DNA from: Heliocidaris tuberculata
Taxonomy: Eukaryota > Echinodermata > Echinoidea > Camarodonta > Echinometridae
Reading direction: 5' to 3'
Length of the DNA stretch: 64,000 bases
NCBI GenBank assembly: GCA_025618425.1
Contig: CM046837.1
Span: forward strand, 20,624,303 to 20,688,302
This document shows, piece by piece, positions 22,426-33,608 of this stretch. Under the pieces are notes generated by a model. That model ran no database searches, was not told the origin of the DNA, and saw nothing but the letters and a program-made list of their open reading frames with translations. The position numbers and the translations under genes were made by a program. Each line of letters begins with the position of its first letter. The first letter of the stretch is position 1.

Positions 22426-23932
22426 TACTTTATTTGATAAAGTGTTTAGCCCAAGGCTTATCTGCCACGAGGTCCATTGTAGTGACTCTTTTAAGAGCTT
22501 CAGAGCTTTCAGACCTCATCTTTTGTTTTTAAAGATAAAAACAAAGTGAAGAACATAATCGTTTTCCTTCCTTCATTTCAAAACAAATTCTTTGAACTAT
22601 AAACCGAAATACTAGGATATCAGGATATGTAAAATACACACTTCTGCTAAAAACCCGAGTCTGAGACTAATATTAGTCACAATCGATGTTGGCCTCATCA
22701 AGAGATAGGTAGGCTACCCGTTTATAACCACATACTTCAGGAACTTAAATTATTCAATCTTTGACTTGAAGATGATAAAGGTCGACGAAAACCCATGCAT
22801 ATGACAAAATTGATACGTCCTGGAGTTTGCTTTATACGTTTTTAGCAGTATATTGATGAACTTAAGAGAATGTTATACAATGTGTCTCAGAACAATCCAA
22901 ATTTCAAATTTACATGAAGCTTACACATAAAAAAAAATAACTCATCACACTTTCATCGATATCTTACCTGTATTACTAATGATGCATAGCTGACAAGGTT
23001 ACTGAAGATGTCATGTACGAATTCCATTTCTTAGCATGTTTAGCATGTTTAGGTTAAGGGGTGAAATGAATGCTTTTACAGATGTCACACACGATGGAGT
23101 ACGTGTACATTGCCATTATGACAAGTTGGATAATGTTCTCCAAAGATGATTGAACGTATTATTTTCTGCCTCTACATTATGATGAATGTTACCTTCATCT
23201 TGCAATAGTATTTCTTAGGTGCTCTAAAAGTTGCTGCCGTACGGCTGCAATGTTCTCTGCTGATTCGCTTTAGCAGTGCCCCAGCTACCAGGATTTCCCT
23301 TCTCCTAAATTTCACTTATTTCTCTTAATATATGATTTAAAAGAATGAACAAACGTGAAAGTGGGACATTAGCTCGTTTCAAAGGTATAGTAAGGAATGC
23401 CTTCATTTCATGATAAAGTGGTTAATTTCTTCAAAAGAGAAAATCTCACGATTCACGAGATTTTATAGGATGGATGATTTGGCCACGAGAGGATCTGGAT
23501 GAATCCTGCTTGTTTGCTCATTAGCATACAAACCTACTGACTGACTCGTGCCTAACGGGTATCTCAGTAATAATCTGTCTATTCTTATGTGTATAAAATG
23601 AACAGTGTATTGTTACGATGGCTATCAACTAGTCCAAACGTGTCAAAGTCATGTTATGAAATTGATTCTAATCATGTTCTGCCAAGTTGATAAATTGTTA
23701 TGAAAATGTCAAATATTTTGAGCCATATTCCAAAGTAAATTTGAGTAAGATCTAAAAAAGAAAAAAAAATACTCAGAATTTTATTCTTACTATTTGAAAG
23801 GAATTTATTAAGCTTTAAAAAATAGGGGAGAAATCACAAAAAGCTTGTGACATGAAGACTGTTAATGTTACGTAAAGATAAATATGGAAAAATTGTGATT
23901 TTCCATCAGATAAATTATGGTTCTTATTTCAG

Positions 23933-24115
23933 AGATTGAATGCAGTATGCCAACGGTGCCAAGAGGTTCGTCGGTAAAAGATCATCAATCAAGATACATC
24001 GTTGGTGATGAAATGCTCGTCAAATGCGATATAGGTTCTCGATTTTTCACTCTAACATGTGAAGATAACGGCTCCTGGAGTGGCCCGAAGATTCATTGTC
24101 CGCCGGATGTAACAA
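23933..24115 (+). CDS. Receptor CCP exon A
   Basis: This 183 bp exon follows an AG acceptor at 23931-23932 (ttatttcag). I placed the donor at 24116-24117 (acaa|gtattt) because this keeps phase 1 at both ends and joins correctly to the next exon; an alternative GT six bases upstream (gat|gtaaca) would break phase. The protein starts I-E-C-S-M-P-T-V-P, continues Y-I-V-G-D-E-M-L-V-K-C, then L-T-C-E-D-N-G-S-W-S-G and ends I-H-C-P-P. The four cysteines and the Trp before the last Cys mark a standard four-Cys CCP. Confidence 0.85.
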
Positions 24116-25484
24116 GTATTTTTGCTTATTAGTATATTTTGATAAATGTTCAAATATAGTCAGACATGAAGCCTTATATCCACTTACTGGAATAAATACA
24201 GTGCATAAACGATTGAAAGCGGAAAATCAATATTTAAGGTGACGTTGATAAAACATAATACCGGGCGTTTAAGAAAAGGGAAACCCAAATTTGACAAATT
24301 TCTGTAAACAGTCTTTATGTTTACCGGTGGTGAAATTCATGTTATTCAAAAGAATAGTTCATTTGTTCTCTAATAATACGTAGATTTGGTTTCTAGGGTC
24401 ATGCATCACTGAACGCCATTGTCTTCAAAATTGTGTATAAAATTCCAGTTGGTTCACTTTCTTGTAAATCACAATAGGCATAGGGAAATGGCTTTGTCAA
24501 GTGGCCTGGTTGCTCTTCATAGACATCCATCAGTGAGTAAATCTCATCATGGCTATGATTATTGCTGAGCTTAGAGTCTTATAATCTTCACAAAGTATAG
24601 AACAAGATGTCAGTCATGAAATTGAACCAAAAAGAAACAACATCTTTTGAAAGCATATGCCTACTTGTGTTTCTTTATCTCGAATGCTGCAGGCACCTTT
24701 TGCCGATTTTCAAAATGAAAAACAAACATTTGAAAAAAAAAAAAAAATAATAAATATATAAATAAATAAAAAATAAAATCCGTCAAATCAGGTTTTTCAA
24801 CATACACAATTTTTTTTTTTTTTATTAATTTTCCTTTTCTATTATTTTAGTCTTTTATGTTAATTGCTGTGGGATTTTGCTCTTACTTGCTTCGCACTGG
24901 TTCTTTGGTATGCGGAACGTTTATCACCTAAAAGGGTTTTACCAAGCAACCACCCTGGTTCAAGAGTAATAACGAATCAACACAAATTTGAGGGGGGGGG
25001 GGGGATAACCATGGCGAGAATTACAGCACCCAGACCTTTTGACAAAACGCATCTCCTTGTAACCCCATGTGCATTGTGTTTACAAGAAAGGGAACAAACT
25101 GGAAGTTTGCACAATTTTTTAAGGCAATGGTGTTTATTGATGCAGCACTCCTGAAACGTAATCAATGTATTACTGGAAAGCAAATTAACCATTCTTGTAG
25201 GTCATAAAAAAAAATCAGTTTATTTTAAGGTATTTTCCAAAGTTGGGTTTCTCTTCTTTCTTGCTTTTTTTTTTTTTTTTTTTTTTTGAAACACCTAGTG
25301 TAGTCAAGCATGTCTATTTAAGCAAAATGAATATTGTTTTTCATTACATTTAATAAATGTGAACAGTGCATTAGACTCATGCGTGTTTGAGTTATTTATG
25401 ATACACACCAGTGCTTATCTAATCAGTCTAAAATTATATCAACTGATAAACATTACACTGAATTTGTTCATAATCTCTTCACAG

Positions 25485-25667
25485 ACCAAACGGAATGTGA
25501 TCTTCCAGTCATTCCCGACTCATTTATTTATGATCCTCTACCGATATACAACTTTGGTGATACAATAAATGTGACATGTGACACAGCACCTGACTGGTTT
25601 GTTTTGCGATGTGACGGCAGTGATTTGTGGAGTGGAGAAGACGTGATATGTCCCCCATCTTCTCCCG
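25485..25667 (+). CDS. Receptor CCP exon B
   Basis: This 183 bp exon follows acceptor cttcacag at 25477-25484 and precedes donor gtaggc at 25668, phase 1 at both ends. It encodes E-C-D-L-P-V-I-P at the start, F-G-D-T-I-N-V-T-C in the middle, D-W-F-V-L-R-C, L-W-S-G and V-I-C-P-P at the end, with four Cys, one Trp before the last Cys, and an N-glycosylation sequon (NVT). It shares the N-V-T-C...D-W-F...C pattern with the next CCP exon, indicating an exon duplication. A (GTA)n microsatellite begins about 20 bp into the following intron. Confidence 0.88.
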
Positions 25668-25688
25668 GTAGGCATTTATTATCATTAG

Positions 25689-25694
25689 TAGTAA

Positions 25695-25742
<48 letters not shown>

Positions 25743-25789
25743 CAGCAGTAGTAGTAGTTAGTAGTAGTAGTAGTAGTAGTAGTAGTAGA
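25689..25789. repeat. Intronic (GTA)n microsatellite
   Basis: A near-perfect TAG/GTA triplet run lies a few tens of bases after the donor of receptor exon B. It produces a Val/Ser low-complexity extension in the read-through frame that is not part of the protein. Confidence 0.95.
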
Positions 25790-26352
25790 AATAATATCTT
25801 TCTTTAATACGGATCTTGTTCGAATGACAAAAGCATGGTCCAGTAAGTTACAGTACAAAATCATCGGTAACTGCCATGGGTGTCGATCCAGGGGGGGGGG
25901 GGGGGGGGGGTATAAAAAAAAAATTAGGTTAGGGATGGCCTGTATTATCAGCCCCCCCCCCCCACCCCCATATTTTTGTAATTAAAATATGTATTTTTAT
26001 AAAGAATTATGATACATTAACTTAAAACAAATAATTATCAAAACTCGTTATGTTTGATCTTTAAATACTATCAACATTCTTTAATGATTAGAAGTAAGGA
26101 AATAAAGAAAATTTAATCACAAAGAAAACCATTTTGGGATGCTTTACAATGCAAGTTTCATAGACAGATTTTTAAAAAAAATCCCTGGTGTGGGAGGGGG
26201 TATCCAACTATCTATACCCTCGCCGGTCATACCCCCCCCCCCCCCCATCATGAACACTGATCGGCACCCCTGGTAACTGCTACTTATTACAGTGTATTAA
26301 TTATTATCATTTTCCCCTTTCTAATGCCCTGCCCGATCCGTGTTTCTTGTAG

Positions 26353-26523
26353 ATTGTAAATTGCCCCGTATTCCTACTGTGGCATCTATTGTCGACCCAC
26401 GGAGTACATACGCATCGGGCGAGCTTGTAAATGTGACCTGCAACGATGGCTCTGATTGGTTCATATGGACATGTCAAGAGGACACGCGATGGCGTGGTGA
26501 TGACATAAAATGCGGGGAAGAAT
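26353..26523 (+). CDS. Receptor CCP exon C (membrane-proximal)
   Basis: This 171 bp exon lies between acceptor ttcttgtag (AG at 26351-26352) and a strong donor gtaagt at 26524, phase 1-1. It encodes D-C-K-L-P-R-I-P, then S-G-E-L-V-N-V-T-C, D-W-F-I-W-T-C, R-W-R-G and I-K-C-G-E-E. The four cysteines and Trp match a CCP, with an NVT sequon at the same place as in exon B. It is slightly shorter than exons A and B and lies next to the transmembrane exon, so it is the membrane-proximal module. Confidence 0.88.
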
Positions 26524-26977
26524 GTAAGTGTTGTTCCCATCTTATCAAACATACAACGCACAACATTTTCAATACATGATTCCAGACGTTCCATATAAGG
26601 AGATGGAGTGAACCCCCCCCCCTCCCCCCAAAAGGAACAAAATGAAAATAAACGAAACAACAAAAAAGCAAAGAAAGCGAGAATATACTCACTGTAAACC
26701 GTCAAACTTAAGCGATACATTTTAAACATATCAAAAACAAAACTGCCTACAGAGGAAAGTTTTGTATTAAATTCCTCGATTTGGCAAGGTCAAATGTGTG
26801 TCAAAAACATTTTTTCCCCTTTCATAGAGGGAGATAGGGAGATATACATGGAGAGGAACAGGTTAAAACACGGAGAAAGAGGAGAAAAAAGAAGGTGAAA
26901 TAGTTACTTTTTCATTATGTTTTGATTTCTTTGCTTCTTTTTTTTCTTTTTTTCTTGTTTTTTGTTGTTGTATGTAG

Positions 26978-27080
26978 CCATTCCTCCCGGAGATCTAACT
27001 ATAGGCCTAGTGGTTGTTGGCGCCATTCTGTTCGGCATCTTGACAATTTGTTTTCCCGCAATCATCATCAATATGCTACG
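26978..27080 (+). CDS. Receptor transmembrane exon
   Basis: This 103 bp exon starts in phase 1 after acceptor tgtatgtag (AG at 26976-26977) and ends in phase 2 before donor gttagt at 27081. After a short Pro/Gly hinge (I-P-P-G-D) it encodes a hydrophobic segment of about 26 residues, from L-T-I-G-L-V-V-V-G to I-I-I-N-M-L, followed by Arg at the exon junction. The next exon adds further basic residues, so the positive-inside rule puts the tail in the cytosol (type I topology). Confidence 0.85.
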
Positions 27081-27538
27081 GTTAGTACCCACGTATCTCG
27101 ATGTACTTTTCAAGTTACAGTAATCATAGTAATGCAGGCAGCTATTAAGCATGAAAGGACAAAAATCTTACCAAAAAAGGGAGGATGATTATTAAAGCGA
27201 ACATGCTATTAATAAAATTCAAAGATAATGTGTGTAAGGAAGCCGAACCGGGCCAACATAATTTTTCTCTTTTTTTCTCTCTCTCTCTCTCTCTTTTGTT
27301 TTTTTTCTTTATTGTACGTAACATTCATAGTACAAGTATATGTCATGTGTTGATGACAATTTCGAATAATTAACCTTTAACATGACAAGCAGTAACATTT
27401 TACTTTAACGATGATAAGGGTTGTCCTTATATTTCATCGTCATACAAACACGTTATTTCCCATATTGTACTTTAATTTAACTTTGACAGGAATTTCTCAT
27501 TAGGTGTCTATCATTTATACCATTATATTTTCTCACAG

Positions 27539-28064
27539 TCCCAAAGCCATTGTAAAATCACCCTTCAAGTCATCTAAGCTTCCGTCGTTATCTAAAGGCA
27601 CTCGTTCACCATATGAAAACGACTTGTGGTCTAGAGGTCCTTTGCCAGAACTACCCGATGGATATGCTAAATACATTGTTGGAGACCAACCCATCTATGA
27701 CGACCTAGATATCACAACAAATGGCCAACTTTCCAGAAACTTAATGGACACTAACGACGCTAACCAGCGGGCTAGTGGCTTGCCTCCAGATCTTCACGAC
27801 GGATATGTTCAATACAATGCTGGAGACCAACCACTATACCTAGAGCCCAACATACCACCAGGACGCATATCATCAGAAAACACTATCACCAATGACACGG
27901 ACCAGTGTAATGGACCATTACCCAATCTGCCTGATGGATACACTCGGTATATAGCTGGAGAACAACATGTCTACGCCGACCCAAACAATAGACTAACAGA
28001 ATACCCGATGAGAAATGTGTCGTCAACTTATGAAACTTGCGACACTTACGAGGAATTCCGTTGA
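27539..28064 (+). CDS. Receptor cytoplasmic-tail exon with three tyrosine-rich repeats
   Basis: The exon starts after acceptor tctcacag (AG at 27537-27538) in phase 2 and ends at TGA 28062-28064. After a basic juxtamembrane stretch (K-S-P-F-K-S-S-K) there are three copies of a 23-24 residue core at 27636-27707, 27777-27845 and 27912-27983, spaced 47 and 45 residues. The core is G-P-L-P-x-L-P-D-G-Y-x-x-Y-x-x-G-x-Q-x-x-Y. The third Tyr of each is followed by D-D-L, L-E-P and A-D-P; the last two fit YxxP, the Crk-type SH2 consensus. Two more tyrosines lie near the C-terminus (S-T-Y-E-T-C and T-Y-E-E-F). No kinase, TIR or death domain is present, and the tail does not fit canonical ITAM or ITIM spacing. 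I do not recognise this repeat. Confidence 0.88.
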
Positions 28065-30630
28065 CTCTTTGATTTCGAGTTTGTTTACTCATTTGGAATC
28101 GATTGTGAACCAAATTTTCAACAATGATTATAATATAACTATATGGGTCTATTGAAAGTAAACGTATTTCCATTATCATCCACTTATCTAATCTATATTA
28201 TATTTAACATGTTTGATATCACCACTATATATCACTATAATAGGAATGCTCCCTAAGCATGTGCTAAGGAATGGAGATGTTTACGGGCTTGAAATCCAAT
28301 TACCAGCTATAGGGGCAATAATAATAAATAACATTATAAAGCGCATTAAAGTATTCACGCTATGCGTTATATAAACGTAACATATTATTATTATCATTTT
28401 TAACTGGAGCTTGCCACTGAAAACAAAATAATACATCGAATACAACAAGTTCTGCAATCAGGGGCATCGCCAGATGCTCCGCAAAAATGCGAAAGGACAA
28501 AAGGTGTTTGTCATGTTTTAGATATATGCTGACAGATGTTCTGACATATTTTCCATGGCGTAAAACAAAAAATCACTCTCCCCCCCCCAAAAAAAAAAGG
28601 CAGCAACAAACAAACGACATTGCTCTAAAAACTGAAATTCTCACTCTCCACAAGGTTTACGACGATCCCTATAGGACGATGCCACTGTTATGATATGAGG
28701 CTTTTGAACCACGTTCACACTTCTGTGCTGAGTATTACTGATATAAAGCACTTTTCTTTTTCCGAAAAAAAGGCAACCATACTGATAAAGATATCTCACA
28801 TATGCTTTATCATTTCAGCATTCAACACCTTAGAATTCAAATAAGGTAAGCTTTGTAGTACACGAGGACAAAAGTCTTTTTATTAGTCTAACTTTGCTTT
28901 CATTGTTTGTTTCGAGAGATAACACTCTATTGATATCAACAATTCTAAAAATGTCTGAACAGCCTAGGCATTTACAAGATAATAATTATATCTGAAAAGA
29001 TGTGTTAATTCTTACATTAGATTTTTATCATCAGTTAAAAATATTAGACGTGAATTTACATATTATCTAAGGTCATTTACATTTAAATTATTTTAGACTT
29101 ATTATTATTTTTGTTTTAATTTATTTCTTTCCTTTTTATCAAAATGTCAGTGAACCGATGCCTCGATGTTTAAAGACAAACAATGTGACTTATTAGTGGG
29201 CTAAGCTTTTTTTTTCTTCTTCTTCATTTTACTTAATCAATATAAACATAATCTTCCTCTGTACATAACAATATAATTTTATTTATTTCCAATAAACATT
29301 GATCAAAGCGCAAAAGTAAAACAATGCTGTTGTGTCCAGTGTCGGCATGTTATCTTTCTCTCTGTGTCTCCTTTCTTGTTGTTGGCAATATATAATGTTA
29401 TTCATATCATTCCTAATGTCATCACTATGACGATTCATCATCTCTTTTGTAACTGCCAAATCATTATCATTATCATATATTATCAACTTTAACCTTTATA
29501 TCCAGTCAGTTTTAAGTATGAAAAGGAGACCCTTCTATACCTTTCGTGAAAATTGCTTGTTCGAGATTTTGTATCTATATTTTACCAATCCTTCCCGAAT
29601 TACAAATGATTTGTAATCTAAAACACACTTACTCCTTAAGCTCCTTAAATGTATACGACCAAGGTGAATAAATAATGAACCATCCGACCATATTCCAATC
29701 ATTAAAACATTAATATGCAGTATCCGCATTTCCAGGAATACGCACATACAATATGTGTGCACTATAAACAGCAGCATAGGTGAAACCTGATAAACCTAGT
29801 GATAGTTTGGCCAGCTATGGGCGGTGAAACGGGAGGGGGATGCATCCCCCAACACCCACACCCACAAAGTTTTCCTGTACCAAGGGCAGTATACCTCCTA
29901 CAATAAAAGGAAAAAAAGGCACTTTTGAATCTTATTGTCAGTATCATAATCATTACTATGATGACAAACATAATAATAGTAAACAAAAATATATGAAAGA
30001 ATACTTATAATCATCAGCAACATCATAATTACTATAGTTATGATCATTATCAATATTGTTATTATTTATATTATTATTATTATTATCATTATTATTATTA
30101 TTATTATTAATTTTATTATTAAAATTATTATTATTATTATCATTATTATTATTTGTATTATTAATAATGATATTAATAATATATATCAAACTATGTTTTG
30201 GTAAACTCAAGGGATAAGAAAAGGATTTTTGATTATTAATTTTGATCTTCAAGTAGGCCTACATCAGATACATCAGAAAAGAAAGTTTGAGCTAGAACGC
30301 CTGCACTTTCGAGAAATTACACGGTTAGTGTTATTCAGGACTTATCAGTCACCTATAATGTTAGGGCAGATAATGTTACGGCAGATTGACTCAGTAGTGA
30401 AATTGAGAGGGATGGAATTGCGTCCAAGTTTACGATTCAAAGAATGAGTTTCTACGTCGTATTATGTTGATAAATATTAATTAAAATCAGAATAAGAAAA
30501 AAGAACTGCAATTAGACCAGAAGATCGAATTTATCGAAATATATTTTCTTTGAATTTGGATGAAGAATATTGATGATCACTGATTTTGTCATGAACTAAA
30601 ATCTGTTTTAATCAAAATCAATGACTACGA

Positions 30631-30678
<48 letters not shown>

Positions 30679-31019
30679 TAAGGAAAGCAACTCCTACCTA
30701 ATGCTTTGTGTTATCACGTTTATATACCAGCAAGTCAAAGGTAATCAGTATTCCATAAGTTACTAATTATTGCAGAATTCAAAGGATAAAGTGACATCAA
30801 ATGTATCAATTTACTTAAGGTTCGGGCTGATCTAAGCTGTAGTATGGTTATCAAATTGATTCAATTATTAGATATACTAAAATCTTAAATTTGGTTGGTC
30901 ACGTATGGGACACAATACTTTGTACTTGCACATGCAATGTCTCCAGAGGTATGATCGCAACAAAAAATAAGGCATTTACATACCAGTGTAATCGATTGAT
31001 AAGATTATAATTCTTCTCC
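28065..31019. other. No gene recognised; AT-rich with (ATT)n and (CT)n repeats
   Basis: It starts with the receptor 3' UTR. About 28317-28390 resembles a LINE/SINE tail ('ataaagcgcatta...cgttatataaa'). An (ATT)n run lies at 30050-30185 and a (CT)n run at 30637-30680. No convincing exon or domain is seen. Confidence 0.6.
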
Positions 31020-32370
31020 CTAGATGGACATATGAAAGAAAATATGAATTATAAGGAAATCTTGAGTAAAATAAAATCACTTTTAGATTTTTGGAAGCAA
31101 AGAAATTTAACCTTGATGGGAAAGATTCAACTTCTTAAAGTGCACATATAATCTAAAGTTATTTACCGAGCATACGTCACTCACTCAAGTTCCAAGATGG
31201 GTTTTAGGATTTGTTAGATAAATTAGCCTTTGATTTTATATGTAAAGGAAAGAAAGATAAAATAAATACAAATACAATGTTCTTAGACTATAAGCGGGGG
31301 GGGGGGGGGTAAAAATGACGAACTTTCCTGCACAAATGAAATCACAAAGAGTTATGTGGGTTAAACAAAAAAACAACTTCTAAATAGGGATGAAGATATA
31401 AAATGGAAACGGTATTTTAACTTTGTCACTAGATGAGCTGCACATTTTTAAATGGATATATCACAAGATTGGGTGAATACGATACATATAAGAAGTGTAA
31501 GTATAATAACCGGTACATTGGTGATGTGGTAATTTTCAATAATAAGCTATTAATTATTTAAAGGAAATTGTATATACGATGAGAATATGCACGAAAAAGG
31601 AGTTTACAAATTAAGAAACGATGGCAAACTAAAATCTTATAGATATTTTGCAAAATTAGGTTTAGAAGTAAATGACACTGATAGGATAAAGCACTTTTAC
31701 GCGTGTATACATTTGGGTTGGAAAAGGAATTTTAGAAAGGAAGAAAATTATAACTGTGAAACTGATTTCATTTTGGGAGGGGAAAATAACTAATATATCT
31801 AATTTAAGATCAAAACAAATATATTTACAACACATCAAGAAAGAAGGATTTGAACCACTGGTTTTTGAAAGAATGGAAAGAAATTATGTTTTTCTTGCAG
31901 AAAATAGAAAACATGTTTGAAGGTTAAGAAAGTGTACACTTAATAGTCGGCTAACAGAGTTCCAATTTAAACTTATACATGGCATTATATATAAACTATC
32001 ACCTTTTCCAGTTTGGTTTTGTTTCAGGTGATGTATTTTATTTTTGTGAAAAAAGAAGAAGAAACTTATAAACATTTATTTTATCCTTGCGAATATGCAC
32101 AATTAATCTGGGAATCATGTACGAGATTTTTAAAGTTTATCGATTTGCGGAATCGTAATGGAAAGAAATTTTGTTTGGGAGGGAGGAAAGAAATAAAGGA
32201 AAACATCAATTGTTAAATCATATTCTAATTCTTGTAAAATATATGATTTTTAAAAGCAGAGAGCATACGAAACCCCCTTCATTTGATGAAATCAAAAATA
32301 ATATTGTAGGAGACAGGTTAGAAGAAAGGAAATTGGCATGAATGAGGGGAACTCTTACTATCCATTTTTC
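31020..32370 (+). mobile_element. Tx1/L1-type LINE fragment, heavily decayed
   Basis: The + frames between stops read blocks typical of the region after the reverse transcriptase in Tx1-like LINEs. Examples are I-L-S-K-I-K-S-L-L-D-F-W-K-Q-R-N-L-T-L-M-G-K-I (from about 31044) and, later, E-E-E-T-Y-K-H-L-F-Y-P-C-E-Y-A-Q-L-I-W-E-S-C (about 32045-32120), matching the Cys-rich 'ETxxHLFxxC' module. A stretch with K-P-P-S-F-D-E-I-K resembles the C-terminus. Multiple stops, frameshifts and a G tract (31297-31310) show it is dead. The RT core itself is not seen. Confidence 0.65.
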
Positions 32371-32424
32371 CAAATAGGAAAACCTAAATGATAACCTACG
32401 AGGAAGGACCCGGATACCATCGTC

Positions 32425-32430
<6 letters not shown>

Positions 32431-32457
<27 letters not shown>

Positions 32458-32550
32458 TGAGAGGGGGGAGGTTGGGGGGGGGGTTGATGAGGGGGGAGGT
32501 TGAGGGAGGGGGTTGGTGAGGGGGGAGGTTGAGGGGGGGGGGCTTTAGAT
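32431..32550. repeat. G-rich minisatellite and poly(G)
   Basis: A G run of about 27 nt is followed by irregular 'ggttgaggggggagg' units. The block has high potential for G-quadruplex formation. Confidence 0.9.
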
Positions 32551-32784
32551 AGGGGTATAGTGGTTCGAACTCAAATGCACAGATTCTATTTGTTTTTTAT
32601 TAAGTTGTTTATACAATATGTTGGTTTTTCTTTCTTTCTTTTTTGTAGAAGTGATAGTAGCTTTAAGGTATAACATAACTTGATTTTATTAATTACTTTC
32701 TGCTGATTTCTGTTAGTTTTTATACATATACATATATATATTATATATAATATACAATGTATGTTGATTGTTATAATTCCGCAA

Positions 32785-33070
32785 GACATAAAGCTCAAAG
32801 TTGCAGATAGCAGTTGGAGTAAACTATATGGTGCTTATTGGTCTTTTTATGGTCTTGGTATGCGTTTATATTTTCCATCTACCATCAACTTGGATATGAG
32901 TAAGGATATGCTCGGTTGGAGGAGAGGTACACTGGCACCACATACACTATGACGATTGTGAGCAACTGTTCTCATCATATTTTGTACTAACTTAACTGTT
33001 CATTTTCAACTGCAAGTGAAATATATCAAATCACTTGTTTCAAAGCAGATGAGAGGTTTAATGAAAAAAT
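32785..33070 (+). repeat. Dispersed repeat family D, copy 1
   Basis: Contains the shared block 'gcagttggagtaaact...' and 'gatgagaggttt' also seen near 39032-39250, 45530-45770 and (partly) 57290-57370. No protein domain was recognised. Confidence 0.6.
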
Positions 33071-33608
33071 GTTATACGTCCTTGACGTCGATTCAGATCA
33101 AGACGAACAATCCAGAAAAGCATTCAGTTTACTTTTCAGGGGTTCAATTTAGAAAACATGTCATCAAACAATATTATAGCAAATGAACGGAAATTCTAAG
33201 ATTTTCAAACTTAATGCGTCTAATTCAAGTATAATAACACCATTATATCATTCGATCTGAGCGAAGGACTAACAGGAAAGCTTTGCCTAATGCACAATGA
33301 TCATGTCAATTTTAAAATACATTGAAATTACCTTTACAAAATCAAATTATACAAGACGAAAAAATTAGGAGGGGAGCAATTTGAACAATGACCTGTTTTT
33401 GCCCCCACTTTTATCAATTTCATCTGCAAGCGATGCATTATTTTCATGAATGAAATCCACATTTTTCATATATATAAACATAGAAAGGGAAAGGCAATTA
33501 TCTTTTTCTCATAAGTATGAACTCAGGAGCTGTTCAACTTTTCTTTTCGACAAGTCATGGCAATTACATAAACAGAATATGACATTCGAATATTGGTTTC
33601 AAGATTAG

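Larger units (their letters stand above)
23933..28064 (+). other. CCP-domain type I membrane receptor gene, visible 3' part
   Basis: Five exons on the + strand join in phase: 23933-24115 (1-1), 25485-25667 (1-1), 26353-26523 (1-1), 26978-27080 (1-2) and 27539-28064 (phase 2 to stop). The product has at least three CCP modules outside the cell, one transmembrane helix, and a cytoplasmic tail of about 177 residues with three tyrosine-rich repeats. The N-terminal part, signal peptide and promoter are not visible. The 1979-2164 exon is a candidate upstream exon. The domain plan suggests a ligand-binding receptor that signals through tyrosine phosphorylation; the ligand and partners are unknown, and I do not recognise a named family. 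An AATAAA at 28323-28328 is a possible polyadenylation signal but lies in repeat-like sequence. Confidence 0.8.

Noticed and set aside
24109..24114. Alternative splice donor gat|gtaaca for CCP exon A
   Set aside because: It would end the exon in phase 0, incompatible with the phase-1 next exon. The acaa|gtattt donor keeps phase.
27636..27983. ITAM or ITIM motifs in the receptor tail
   Set aside because: The YxxL/I pairs with 6-8 residue spacing needed for an ITAM are absent, and the residue two before Y-D-D-L is Pro, not the V/I/L/S of an ITIM.
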